Source: BQJU01 sp965229635
Lineage (GTDB): Bacteria; Bacteroidota; Bacteroidia; Chitinophagales; Saprospiraceae
Reading direction: 5' to 3'
Assembly (NCBI GenBank): GCA_965229635.1
Contig: OZ245894.1
Location: 6,510,001 to 6,574,000, forward strand
DNA: 64,000 nt
Part shown: one piece after another, positions 1 to 8,590 of the stretch
How the letters are laid out: each line of letters starts with the position of its first letter
Numbering within the stretch: the stretch's first letter is position 1
Notes under the pieces: generated by a model
Seen by the model: the letters and a program-made list of their open reading frames with translations, nothing else
What the model was told of the DNA's origin: nothing
Database searches by the model: none
Translations under genes and position numbers: made by a program

Positions 1-126
1 AAGGTTGGTCTTGGTATGTTCTGCATCTTGCCTGTCTGCAGTCGCTACCCGCAAGACATTAATCACCTCTTCTTTTTCATCCTCCCAAAACTTGATGCAG
101 TTGTGATTAGTTGATTCAACAGTCAT
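1..126 (-). CDS. eCIS-operon protein of unknown function, N-terminal 42 residues only
   Basis: The reading frame starts at an ATG on the minus strand and stays open to the window edge, so only the first 42 residues (MTVESTNHNCIKFWEDEKEE and onward) are present. The start is 44 nt downstream of the stop of the coiled-coil gene and follows an AT-rich stretch, as is usual for starts in this genome. I do not recognise the family. Its position at the distal end of the visible contractile injection system operon suggests it belongs to that system, but this is inference from context only. Confidence 0.55.
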   Translation of the reverse strand, partial: MTVESTNHNCIKFWEDEKEEVINVLRVATADRQDAEHTKTNL

Positions 127-170
127 TATTTGAATTTTTTGAATGTTTTACAAATGGGTTTTCACCTGCA

Positions 171-1061
171 TTAGCTTGCCGGAGCAGGTGGATTAGAAGA
201 AGTACTAGCCGTTTCTGGATTCTCAAACTGAATTTGCTTACAGGCTTCCTCAATTACCGGTAGTGGTTCAGTAGGACAATTGGGCGTCTCAACAAACGTC
301 TTTAGATCTTCTTTGGCTTTGAGTACCGAAGTCAAGTCGGATTTAGCAAACTTGATTTCACCTAAAGTTTTCTGAACGGTAACGAGTTCTCCACTTGCTG
401 ACTTGATCTTATCTGCACTGCTGCTGATATTGGCTTCCACGTCAGCCTTCAACTGTGCCGTCTTTTGAGTCAGGTTCGCACATGCTGCGTCCAGCCCGTC
501 AAGGTTTGGAAAAGTAAGAATACCACTAATATTGACCAGGCCGTCAAACGTTTTACTAATCTTGTCAAAGCTATCATTGGTATCGGCTTTAAGCTCGCCG
601 ACCTTAGTCCAAATTTCAGAAACTCCGGCTTCCAACGCTGTGTAAACATCCAATTTGCAACGTTTTTCCTCTTCTATACTCCGTTCAAAACGGCACGCAA
701 CTTCAACCGCCTGAGTCATTGCTGAGCGGATCGTTTTAATCTGGGCCACCAGGGCCTCGATCTTGCTGACCAAATTGACATTTTTAGTCTTGAGAGAGCC
801 AACAGTTGTCTTGATCAACTGTGACTCACGGTCAGCACCTTCCGAGAGGAAAAATCTAAGATTTGTGTAAGTTACATTCGTTTCTTTTGCCTTTACATAT
901 TGGCAAATTTTGTATTGTTCTATTTTGTCCTGGGTCAGCCGCTCCTTAGTCTTTGCAGCTTTTTCGCTCTGAGCTGTCTCCACCCGCTTTTGTAAATCTT
1001 CTTTAAACTTTTTGATGATCTCCTCGGTGGGTTGCAACCCATTATTTCCATTAGTGGCCAT
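171..1061 (-). CDS. Coiled-coil protein of unknown function in eCIS operon
   Basis: This 296-residue protein is rich in Lys, Glu, Ala and Thr and is predicted by eye to be almost wholly helical, with heptad-like stretches (about residues 15-45, 90-160 and 190-250). It has no signal peptide and no membrane segment. It ends in a short Ser/Pro/Ala-rich tail. It lies 34 nt downstream of the sheath gene in the same operon. I do not recognise a family. In a contractile injection system it could be a structural, chaperone-like or cargo protein, but nothing in the sequence decides between these. The start ATG follows an AT-rich leader without a strong Shine-Dalgarno, which is normal for Bacteroidota. 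Confidence 0.75.
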   Translation of the reverse strand: MATNGNNGLQPTEEIIKKFKEDLQKRVETAQSEKAAKTKERLTQDKIEQYKICQYVKAKETNVTYTNLRFFLSEGADRESQLIKTTVGSLKTKNVNLVSKIEALVAQIKTIRSAMTQAVEVACRFERSIEEEKRCKLDVYTALEAGVSEIWTKVGELKADTNDSFDKISKTFDGLVNISGILTFPNLDGLDAACANLTQKTAQLKADVEANISSSADKIKSASGELVTVQKTLGEIKFAKSDLTSVLKAKEDLKTFVETPNCPTEPLPVIEEACKQIQFENPETASTSSNPPAPAS

Positions 1062-1095
1062 ATTTTAAAGGTTTGAGGTTAATTAAATAAATGGA

Positions 1096-2490
1096 TTAGC
1101 TTTCAGAAACCATCTTGTGGCTAAACTGAAGAATGATAAATTCTGCCGGGCGAACAACTGCCATTCCAATTTCAACAATCATTCTACCTTCCAGAATATC
1201 GAGTTCACTCATGGTTTCATTCAGGCCAACTTTTACAAAATAAGCCTCTTCCGGAGTGGTCCCCATCAATGCACCAGCTCTCCACTGAAGGGTCAGAAAG
1301 TTGGCAATCATGCCTTTAACTCTCGTCCAGGTATTCTTGTCGTTTGGTTCAAAAACAAATTGGAAAGTGGCATTTTTGGTAGACTCTTCTACCATGTTGA
1401 AAAACCGTCGTACGTTGATGTACCGCCACTCGTTGTCATTGCCGGCCAGGGTACGCGCTCCCCAAACCATTGCCGGGCCACGGCCTTTAAAGGCACGGAT
1501 AGCATTAATTGATTTGCCTCCAACTGCATCAACATTGAGATCCCGTTGTTCCTGATCGGAGATCTTTACATTGGTCCGCAGTACATTATCAATATTTACA
1601 TTGGCCGGAGCTTTCCAGACACCGCGGGCATTGTCTACCTGGGCGTAGATACCGGCAATTGATGAGGAAGGTGGCAGGATTACATTGAGCTGCGTGCTAA
1701 TAGCATTACGCGCCTGATTGTATCGGGCGTTGTCTTCTCCTTCCCATTCAGCCAAGGTTTTGGTATCGCCATTGATATCTACATTGACTCCTGAGTTTTC
1801 GTAAATATAGTCATACAGAGTTACCAGGTATGGAAAGTAAGTGGCACCGTATTTTAGTACATCTTTATCGGCCCCTAACCCAGAACTTCTCATTGCTGCA
1901 GCATCCTCTGTGATTGGATCCACCGCACCCGCGGTCATGTAAATGTCAATAATCGCAAAGCGATCCTGAAGCGATACACATTGATCCAATGATGCTTTGT
2001 GAAGCGCATAATAAGTGGCGGCGTCCGTTATATTTACAGAATCGGGAAAGACATTCAAAGTCACCTCATCCACTTTACCAGCCGCGGCTAACCCCTTAAT
2101 CAAGTCTTGATCAGAAACGGTCCCTGTACTGTAATCCCCCACTGAAACGATGTAGCAAGGCCCTCCACCATTATCAAAAAAGGCTTGTAAGGCGTAGTAC
2201 ATCAGGTAGATGGAGCGGTTTTCAATTGCAGATGTAATTTCATCTGCTCCTCCGCCAACCGGCGTAGTAAATGTTACTGTGATTCCCGTTTCAGGTTGGG
2301 CACTGCCAAAAAATCTGAGGTAGTCAAATATGGACAAGATCTTCTTGGGCTCCATACGGAGATCTTCGTTTCCTGCCTTTGCTTTTTGCGTATACCCGAT
2401 AAACACGGGAATGGCAGTTTCTACTGCCGCAATTGAGGGAGGAAGTTTGGTTATTTCTTCAATTTTAACTCCCGGTGTTTTATAAACCAT
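1096..2490 (-). CDS. Contractile tail sheath protein of an eCIS
   Basis: The protein (464 residues) is a phage-tail-sheath family member of the type found in extracellular contractile injection systems and T6SS subtype iii. The N terminus YKTPGVKIEEI is the typical sheath start that links neighbouring subunits. The segment SIAGIYAQVDNARGVWKAPA (about residues 283-302) and the C-terminal stretch containing WGARTLAGND, YINVRRFF, LTLQWRAGAL and GRMIVEIGMAVVRPAEFI are hallmarks of the family's conserved C-terminal domain. The sheath polymerises around the inner tube and contracts to drive it through a target membrane. It sits 24 nt downstream of the unknown 447-residue gene, in one operon with the tail terminator. 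Length is normal for an eCIS sheath. Several sheath paralogues usually occur per cluster; only one is visible here. Confidence 0.93.
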   Translation of the reverse strand: MVYKTPGVKIEEITKLPPSIAAVETAIPVFIGYTQKAKAGNEDLRMEPKKILSIFDYLRFFGSAQPETGITVTFTTPVGGGADEITSAIENRSIYLMYYALQAFFDNGGGPCYIVSVGDYSTGTVSDQDLIKGLAAAGKVDEVTLNVFPDSVNITDAATYYALHKASLDQCVSLQDRFAIIDIYMTAGAVDPITEDAAAMRSSGLGADKDVLKYGATYFPYLVTLYDYIYENSGVNVDINGDTKTLAEWEGEDNARYNQARNAISTQLNVILPPSSSIAGIYAQVDNARGVWKAPANVNIDNVLRTNVKISDQEQRDLNVDAVGGKSINAIRAFKGRGPAMVWGARTLAGNDNEWRYINVRRFFNMVEESTKNATFQFVFEPNDKNTWTRVKGMIANFLTLQWRAGALMGTTPEEAYFVKVGLNETMSELDILEGRMIVEIGMAVVRPAEFIILQFSHKMVSES

Positions 2491-2514
2491 ATCACAAATT
2501 TTTGTGGTTATTAA

Positions 2515-3858
2515 TTAAATGATTTCTTCAATGGTGTCTTTAATTTGCGAAACGTAGATGTCGGAATAAATACGGCCCTCCCGTTCCTTTAAAGGAGTCG
2601 GTTCGGGGTTTGGCAGAAACAGCGTCTCTCCTTGATTTTGATCTTGTATAGTAAATAAGGTAGGTAGGAAGCTTAGATTCCTCGGCTCATTCGACACCAG
2701 GACCCTACCTTCTTTAGTCAGAAATGATGTGGCTTTTGTACCCACGGCCAACTCCTTCTTTTTATTGGAAATGTAGCGCCAATAGGTAATGCGGCCTTTG
2801 ATTCTAATCTCCAGTTCAGGATGAGGAATTTTTGCGCCATCTATATCGATAGCAGTGATGAGGGCCCCATTATCCCGGAGCAAGCCAAAAGGACCGGTAT
2901 CCGAAGGGTCGATCAATATTTCGACCACCCCGAGGAATCCCCTTTGATACAACTCTTTATTTAAATGAATCCGGTGCGATTCTGAAAAACCATTGTTGCC
3001 AGCAATATCCAGTTCATAGCTCCCGGGTAAAATGGGAATGAGTTCATCTCCACTATTTTCAATATCCTGAAAACTAAAATTCAGATTCACTCTCGACAGT
3101 TTATTTGTCCCTCCTGCTGTTTTCTGGATGGTTTTCAAAACCGCTCCATCAATCGTTTTAAGGGTAAAAGTGGCCTCATTTACTTCTGACTCAGGATTGA
3201 AAGTATAGACAAAACTGGCAGGCAACAGATTTCTATCCTGCTCGTTTAGGAAACCATTTCCTTCTACCTGCCGCCAAAAGCCCGGATCGGCACTATTGGT
3301 TCTGATAATTGCCTCATGAATAGCATTATTGATCACGGCCAACTCTCCCATTTCGTAAATCTTCCCGGACTGAAAATCTGCTATCGGTAAAGAGAGTACG
3401 GGGAAATTGCGGACATTATCGGGATCGTCATTGGTACAAAAATAAATGGCGGGATAACTGGACCGATAAGGCAAACTGGAAAAATTAAGCACTAGTGGAT
3501 TGCGGATTTGCAATCCAAAATGTAACCTGACTGGCTTCTCAAAAGAGATTTTGGGAAAGTAATCCGATGAGCCATCTTCCTGCGTCACAGGATCTACTTC
3601 CATGCCTAGCATAAAACCTGTGCTCTGTGGCACCAGGCGGATTCTGTAGGACTTTAGCAGTTTTTTCGTTTCCCCGATCGGCTCAATTGTCAGGTCAGTA
3701 GTGAGGTTGTACTGGCCATGCAAAACCCGGTCATCGAGAAATGCTTTTCTGAGAGCGGCATCATCAATGGCAAAAAATGAACCTTCATCCGAATTCAGCA
3801 AATAGTATTCGTTCAGAATCTTTACGTCCACCAATCTTTTGTAAACAAGCTCTGCCAT
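2515..3858 (-). CDS. eCIS-associated protein of unknown function, between terminator and sheath
   Basis: A 447-residue soluble protein with no signal peptide and strongly beta-rich sequence. The first 150 residues look like a compact beta domain, and the C-terminal half (from about residue 300, GFLGVVEILIDPSDTGPFG) resembles a beta-sandwich or carboxypeptidase-regulatory-like fold. I do not recognise a named family. It lies 11 nt downstream of the DUF4255 tail-terminator gene and 24 nt upstream of the sheath gene, so the three are translated from one message. Structural work on a marine Bacteroidota eCIS described a cap adaptor sitting between tail terminator and tube/sheath; the gene order makes that a candidate role here, but this is inference. 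Confidence 0.8.
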   Translation of the reverse strand: MAELVYKRLVDVKILNEYYLLNSDEGSFFAIDDAALRKAFLDDRVLHGQYNLTTDLTIEPIGETKKLLKSYRIRLVPQSTGFMLGMEVDPVTQEDGSSDYFPKISFEKPVRLHFGLQIRNPLVLNFSSLPYRSSYPAIYFCTNDDPDNVRNFPVLSLPIADFQSGKIYEMGELAVINNAIHEAIIRTNSADPGFWRQVEGNGFLNEQDRNLLPASFVYTFNPESEVNEATFTLKTIDGAVLKTIQKTAGGTNKLSRVNLNFSFQDIENSGDELIPILPGSYELDIAGNNGFSESHRIHLNKELYQRGFLGVVEILIDPSDTGPFGLLRDNGALITAIDIDGAKIPHPELEIRIKGRITYWRYISNKKKELAVGTKATSFLTKEGRVLVSNEPRNLSFLPTLFTIQDQNQGETLFLPNPEPTPLKEREGRIYSDIYVSQIKDTIEEII

Positions 3859-3869
3859 ATACTCAAGGA

Positions 3870-4487
3870 CTAGTTTGTAGCTGCATGATTATTATCCGTT
3901 TCTTCGATAACAGGTACATCTCTACGCAATGGATCCTGGATGGTGACCAACCTTGCTTTGTACATGGCAAAGGGAAGTTGCTTGCCCCCCAATGATCCCC
4001 ATAAATGATTGATTTGTTCAAAGGTCAGGGTGTACAGTTCCATTGTTATTCTCAAACTGGACAACTCCGGGTCCCTTAAATTCTCAGCATTTTGAATCAA
4101 ACTTGCGTTTGGTGAATTATGCAGACTAAACACTTTTTTGCTTTGAAAAAACTGAATTACTTTGGATAACCTTCCAAGCGCAGAGATATATTTGGGTGGA
4201 TTGCCCCCAATATAATTGGCACAGAATAGTAGGTATAGATTCAAATGAATAGGCGGTTCAATATAGCTTATTTCACCATTGAGTCTTACCCGGTTGCTTA
4301 GGTTCTTCAACGTACTTTCTTCCTCTACATTAACCAGACTGATAATAATTTTGTCTTTAAGATTTGCTCCATCAGCCGAATCCAGGAGTGATATATTTTC
4401 CAGAATTACCTGAGCAGAATCATCTTGCAAGGCCCGCAGATAAGCTTCCAGTTCATCTCTTAATATTGATAGTGCTTTATCAATCAT
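3870..4487 (-). CDS. DUF4255 / Pvc16-type tail terminator (cap) protein
   Basis: This 205-residue protein matches the DUF4255 (Pvc16 N-terminal) family of eCIS and related phage-tail-like particles. Family-like features are the N terminus IDKALSILRDELEAYL, the segment IIISLVNVEEE, the stretch IHLNLYLLFCANY, and the end region ITMELYTLTFEQINHLWGSL followed by LPFAMYKARLVTIQD. The family caps the distal end of the tube and sheath and fixes particle length. It is the first gene of the visible operon. About 200 nt separate it from the next upstream gene, so the operon promoter should lie just upstream; the nearest box-like sequence is imperfect. Confidence 0.9.
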   Translation of the reverse strand: MIDKALSILRDELEAYLRALQDDSAQVILENISLLDSADGANLKDKIIISLVNVEEESTLKNLSNRVRLNGEISYIEPPIHLNLYLLFCANYIGGNPPKYISALGRLSKVIQFFQSKKVFSLHNSPNASLIQNAENLRDPELSSLRITMELYTLTFEQINHLWGSLGGKQLPFAMYKARLVTIQDPLRRDVPVIEETDNNHAATN

Positions 4488-4684
4488 TCGGAAAAATTCT
4501 CGTATTTATTTTGTTATAAGCAAACTAATCCAACCCCAAACTGGTGACAATTTGGCCAATGAACGCACCACTTCTCTTCAGATAGAAATCATATCAAGGT
4601 GGTACGATTGAAAATAAAGAAGTCTTGCAAGCAAGTCTGGTTGAAGATTTGGTCACCAGACTTACTTCATCCTACCCCGGCTAG

Positions 4685-4972
4685 CTACTTTGAATTTACC
4701 ACCAACCCAACAACTTTGGTACCATCAAACCATACTCTGATTTCAAAGTCGGCATTGCCACAGGCATTCATTACTGCAGATTCGATGTTTGGAGTAGGAT
4801 CATCATAAACCTTCCATCCAGAAGCGGTCTCTAACCATAAACTTCTGGCAGTACCCGCAGGATAAGCCACTAATTCCAACCAACAATTGGTGGCGAGTTC
4901 CATTTTAACGGCGGCTACCGCCTGGGCAGATCTGGTTTGTGGGACGGTTTGTGAGCTTGCTTGTGATTTCAT
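4685..4972 (-). CDS. Small hypothetical protein (95 aa)
   Basis: The 95-residue product starts MKSQASSQTVPQ and has a mixed sequence with two Cys (in ATNCWLEL and MNACGNADFE), several Trp and a beta-like C-terminal half ending VWFDGTKVVGLVVNSK. There is no signal peptide or membrane segment. The start is preceded by an AT-rich leader of the normal Bacteroidota type. I do not recognise the family. It is on the same strand as the eCIS operon and about 200 nt upstream of it, so it could be a separately transcribed neighbour or a small cargo, but neither is shown by the sequence. Confidence 0.55.
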   Translation of the reverse strand: MKSQASSQTVPQTRSAQAVAAVKMELATNCWLELVAYPAGTARSLWLETASGWKVYDDPTPNIESAVMNACGNADFEIRVWFDGTKVVGLVVNSK

Positions 4973-5644
4973 TTTAAGTTTTGATTTTATTATTTAGAAA
5001 TTAACAATTGCCATTAATAATTTTGCCTATATATTATTGCCACCGATAGCTGAATATTGCAATTCCAGCCTAAAACCCTCATCATTCAAGACGCCAAAGC
5101 TCCGGTCACTACAAGGCATAACAATCCAACCTTTGCATTAACTTAAAACACAAATAAAATTAACTTATTGCATAGCATGTCCATTGTAGTAATGCTTAAA
5201 ACATTCTACTCCGACAATAAGAGGGTTGATTGACTCCTAGTCAAATTTGTTGGAACGTCACTTTAGTGCATTAGCGCAAACAACACATTGGATGTCAACG
5301 CTATAACCGAACAACCAGTAATCAAAAATTAGTGTATTAATCGATCTCTAAATCTCTCTTCCAGATGAGAAGGAAGGAAATTGGTAAGTTAAGTTGAGAT
5401 CGGAAATTACGGAGAAATGATTTTCATGTTGCTGGGTTTTTAGGGTAAAAAAAACGGATTTCATTTGTATGCACAATTTAAATAAAAAAATTATCATTTA
5501 AAAGAAAATATCATGAATTTATTCCTTTTATTAAAAAAACATTTTTCAACAAGGCAATTACAACATCTAATTTGGTAATGGTTAAAGTTTCGCAAAATCA
5601 GACCGTTCACAAAATATTCCACTCCCTCCAGACGATTTCTATGC
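4973..5644. other. AT-rich intergenic region, no gene seen
   Basis: This 670-nt spacer separates the minus-strand eCIS side from the plus-strand CAP gene, so it should hold two divergent promoters. I found no perfect TAnnTTTG box, no convincing reading frame and no terminator. A small hairpin, TTGACT-CCT-AGTCAA, lies at 5230-5244. The last 150 nt contain several long A and T runs. Confidence 0.4.
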
Positions 5645-6166
5645 ATGAAAAAGCAACAACATCTTCCAAAAGTCCTCATTGCAGTCGTTTTGCTGCTCAA
5701 CCTATTGGGGTGTACCCCCGATAGTTTTAATGAGTCGATACCCGATGAACCGGTAGTGACCACCAGCACGGCATTTACCACCACCTTTCTCGATGCGGTC
5801 AATGATTACCGCGCCTCCGGCTGTACCTGTGGCGTGCAATTTATGCCCCCAGCACCGGCTTTGCAGTGGGATAATCAGCTTACCGTTGCTGCCCAGCGCC
5901 ATGCTAATGACATGGCCGATAATGATTTTTTCAGCCACACGGGATCTGATGGCAGCAGCAGTTCAGAAAGGGTCACACAATCTGGCTATAACTGGCAGCG
6001 GGTTGGAGAAAACATTGCCTTTGGCTATACGGATATTCAGGCTGTAGTGGAAGCCTGGATCACCAGTGAAGGGCATTGCCGAAATATGATGAATGCGTCC
6101 TTCACAGAAATGGGTGCAGCGCAGGATGGGAAGTATTGGGTACAGACCTTCGGCAAACCATTCTAA
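5645..6166 (+). CDS. CAP-domain (SCP/PR1, YkwD-like) lipoprotein
   Basis: A 173-residue exported protein. The N terminus is a lipoprotein signal peptide with lipobox LLGC (Cys23), so the mature protein should be membrane anchored. Residues about 45-170 form a CAP domain: ALQWDNQLTVAAQRHANDMA with the first conserved His, DFFSHTG with the second, RVGENIAFG, and the signature SEGHCRNMMNASFTEMG followed by YWVQTFG. The function of bacterial CAP domains is poorly defined; roles in adhesion, lipid binding or peptidase activity have been proposed for the superfamily. An inserted CTC-rich loop (GCTCGVQF) after YRASG is common in Bacteroidota members. It converges on the phosphatidylcholine synthase gene with a 4-nt overlap. 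Confidence 0.9.
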   Translation: MKKQQHLPKVLIAVVLLLNLLGCTPDSFNESIPDEPVVTTSTAFTTTFLDAVNDYRASGCTCGVQFMPPAPALQWDNQLTVAAQRHANDMADNDFFSHTGSDGSSSSERVTQSGYNWQRVGENIAFGYTDIQAVVEAWITSEGHCRNMMNASFTEMGAAQDGKYWVQTFGKPF

Positions 6167-6891
6167 TTACCTGTAGTCGACTTGATCTCCTGTCCAAAAG
6201 TCACCAACAATGAGTGTACCCCAAAATAAATAATAGATGCCAGAACCGCTCCGGTGAGCCACGAGTTTCTTTCCGGATAAATCCATACAATAAGTAACAG
6301 ACCTCCCAGAAATACAATGGAGGCGGCAATGGTGGGCCAGAAGTATCTGGACCGGTGACTAGGATAGGCAAACTTGAGGGGCACAAAATGCAGTATGGCA
6401 AAAAAGACAATCGCCAGCAAATTGCCGATGGGAGAAAACTGTACCACAAAAACCAGCAGAAAAGCCACCATATTCCACATCACCGGAAAGCCCACGAAGT
6501 AATCATCTTCCGAAACCATGCCATCGATGCCATAATAAAGCGCAGATACCAGTAGGATGAGGAAGATAGCCGGCAGGTTCCACATCTCCGGAACCAACTG
6601 CACCTGATACATCATGTAGGCAGGTATAATGGCGTAGGTCGCAAAATCGATGACGTAATCGATGTTCTTACCTTGCACATTTGGCAGTACCTCCTTCACT
6701 TTAAAAAGCCGCGCAAAGGTCCCGTCAATGCCATCTATCAAAAGGGCCACCAGCAACCAGAACATGGTTTCACGATAATCTGCCTTATTAATTGCAAGGA
6801 TGGCCATAAACCCCGCCAGCAACCCACTAGCCGTAAAGAGGTGAACCGACCACGCCAGGACTTTTTGGTGCATTTGGATGGGTCTTTGCAT
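6163..6891 (-). CDS. pcs: Phosphatidylcholine synthase (CDP-diacylglycerol:choline)
   Basis: The 242-residue integral membrane protein belongs to the CDP-alcohol phosphatidyltransferase superfamily. The catalytic motif begins at residue 53: DGIDGTFARLF (D56, G57, A60, R61), then LPNVQGKNIDYVIDF with G74, D78 and D82. The extended spacing and the following YAIIPAYMMYQ are characteristic of the Pcs subfamily, which condenses choline with CDP-diacylglycerol in the inner membrane. About eight membrane segments are visible. I chose the ATG at 6891 (MQRPIQMHQK) because the frame further upstream overlaps the divergent promoter region and encodes no family sequence. The divergently transcribed neighbour is a choline transporter, which supports choline as the substrate. 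Confidence 0.9.
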   Translation of the reverse strand: MQRPIQMHQKVLAWSVHLFTASGLLAGFMAILAINKADYRETMFWLLVALLIDGIDGTFARLFKVKEVLPNVQGKNIDYVIDFATYAIIPAYMMYQVQLVPEMWNLPAIFLILLVSALYYGIDGMVSEDDYFVGFPVMWNMVAFLLVFVVQFSPIGNLLAIVFFAILHFVPLKFAYPSHRSRYFWPTIAASIVFLGGLLLIVWIYPERNSWLTGAVLASIIYFGVHSLLVTFGQEIKSTTGN

Positions 6892-6900
6892 ATCGCTTGA

Positions 6901-6908
6901 TATCTTTG
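6901..6908 (+). promoter_or_regulatory. TAnnTTTG promoter box for the choline transporter gene
   Basis: TATCTTTG is a perfect match to the Bacteroidota -7 box. It would start a transcript near 6913 and leave an 80-nt leader before the transporter ATG. Confidence 0.5.
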
Positions 6909-6919
6909 CTTGATTAGTG

Positions 6920-6931
6920 GGTAAATTTACC
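6920..6931. promoter_or_regulatory. 12-bp palindrome in the pcs/choline transporter divergent region
   Basis: GGTAAATTTACC is a perfect inverted repeat lying in the shared control region, just downstream of the transporter's inferred start of transcription and upstream of pcs. It could be an operator for a regulator of both genes. This is inference from position and symmetry. Confidence 0.35.
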
Positions 6932-6997
6932 AAAATACCATTCAGGAAATTGACATTCTCCATTATTTCCCCTGGAAAAAGGCTAAAATCGTTGCTG

Positions 6998-8587
6998 ATG
7001 ACCAATTTATTTGACCGAAAAACCCTCCTGCCATCTGCCTTGCTCATGCTGGTTTTGCTCCTGATTGGAGCAGGTTTTGAACTAACGGGGAGAGCCATTA
7101 ATTGGGGGGCCTATGCTTCGATGATCCTGTTTTATGGAGTGGTCTTCTTTCTGGGAGCCTACGCGGCCCGTCGGTTTATCTCTAACAATGTTGATGGCGT
7201 GATGCTGGCAGGAAGGTCTCTGCCTTTGGGCATTGCCATCTTTACGATGAGTGCCACCTGGGTTGGTGGCGGTTACATCAACGGTACTGCCGAATACACC
7301 GCCTCCGCGGGCCTGGTATGGGTGCAAGCCCCCTGGGGGTATGCCATGAGTCTCATTCTTGGAGGGCTCTTTTTTGCCGGCAAAATGCGGCGACTTGGCT
7401 TTAAAACCATGCTCGACCCGCTGCACCAACGCTATGGTCAGCGCATGGCGGCCGTACTCTACCTTCCCGCACTCACGGGAGAAATATTCTGGACGGCAGC
7501 CATCCTCACGGCTCTGGGCACAACCTTCGGAACGGTGATCGGGCTGGACAATACAACCGCAATACTGATCTCCGCCTTTATCGCAATAGCGTATACGGCT
7601 TTGGGGGGATTATGGGCAGTAGCTTTGACCGACCTTTTTCAGATGGCCATTTTGTTGTTTGGCTTGTTTGTGGTCATTCCTTTCGCTCTCGACAAAGTTG
7701 GCGGATGGGAATACGTTTCGGCTGCCTACTCGCAAAAGATGGGCGCTGCGGCCAGTCTCTTCCCCACCCGGGAAGCGCTGGGAAGCGCCTATTGGCAGTG
7801 GTGGGATTTTGCCTTATTGCTCATTTTGGGGGGCATTCCCTGGCAGGTCTATTTTCAGCGGGTGCTTTCCGCAAAAACGGCCAAAACAGCCGTTAGACTT
7901 TCCATCCTGGCCGGGCTCGTTTGTCTGGTTGCTGCTATACCTCCGGTGATCATTGGTATGATTGGCAATGTAGCGGATTGGTCCAGCTTTGGCGTAGATG
8001 CTCCACCTGACGCCGCAACAACTTTACCCTGGGTGGTTCGGAATCTGACAAACCCGATAGTGGCGACCCTTGGCCTGGGTGCTATCGCTGCTGCGGTGAT
8101 GTCCTCGGTAGACTCTTCCATCCTTTCTGCCTCCTCGATGACAGCCTGGAATATTTATCGCCCTTTGTTCAAACCCAAAAGTAGTTCCGAACATTTACAA
8201 AAGGTCATCCAACGATGTATCTGGATCATCGGTATTACAGCCTTGTTACTGGCACTTAATATTACGAGTGTATACGAATTGTGGTTCTTGTGCAGTGACT
8301 TTGTATATTGCCTGCTCTTTCCCGCCTTGGTTTGTGCCTTGTTTGATCAAAAAGCCAACCGTTATGGAGTGCTGGCGGGCTTCCTGGTTGCGCTGATTTT
8401 GCGCCTGGGGGGAGGTGATGCCACCCTGGGCATTCCCATTTTACTGCCCTACCCTATGGTAGAAGACGGAGCGGTGCTTTTTCCATTTCGAACCCTGGCT
8501 ATGGTTTCCGGGTTAGGGACAATGCTTATCGTTTCACGATTCACCCAGCAAATCGATCCACCAATGGCTTTGCAAAAGATGGATTAA
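6998..8587 (+). CDS. Sodium:solute symporter closely resembling the high-affinity choline transporter CHT1 (SLC5A7)
   Basis: A 529-residue transporter with about 13 membrane helices. It carries long stretches almost identical to animal CHT1: TMSATWVGGGYINGTAE (residues 83-99), QAPWGYAMSLILGGLFFA (110-127), then MLDPLHQRYGQRM, PALTGEIFWTAAI, LLILGGIPWQVYFQRVLS and GLGAIAAAVMSSVDSSILSA. CHT1 imports choline with Na+ and Cl-; Trp88 here aligns by eye with Trp62 of human CHT1, reported to contact choline. I chose the ATG at 6998 because the upstream ATG at 6917 lies at the inferred transcription start and adds a non-family extension. The divergent neighbour is phosphatidylcholine synthase, so the likely role is importing choline for membrane lipid. 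The CHT-like assignment is strong; substrate is inferred. Confidence 0.9.
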   Translation: MTNLFDRKTLLPSALLMLVLLLIGAGFELTGRAINWGAYASMILFYGVVFFLGAYAARRFISNNVDGVMLAGRSLPLGIAIFTMSATWVGGGYINGTAEYTASAGLVWVQAPWGYAMSLILGGLFFAGKMRRLGFKTMLDPLHQRYGQRMAAVLYLPALTGEIFWTAAILTALGTTFGTVIGLDNTTAILISAFIAIAYTALGGLWAVALTDLFQMAILLFGLFVVIPFALDKVGGWEYVSAAYSQKMGAAASLFPTREALGSAYWQWWDFALLLILGGIPWQVYFQRVLSAKTAKTAVRLSILAGLVCLVAAIPPVIIGMIGNVADWSSFGVDAPPDAATTLPWVVRNLTNPIVATLGLGAIAAAVMSSVDSSILSASSMTAWNIYRPLFKPKSSSEHLQKVIQRCIWIIGITALLLALNITSVYELWFLCSDFVYCLLFPALVCALFDQKANRYGVLAGFLVALILRLGGGDATLGIPILLPYPMVEDGAVLFPFRTLAMVSGLGTMLIVSRFTQQIDPPMALQKMD

Positions 8588-8590
8588 AAA

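Noticed and set aside
4599..4808. 69-codon plus-strand frame opposite the small hypothetical gene
   Set aside because: Lies antisense to a better-supported frame and shows no coding character.
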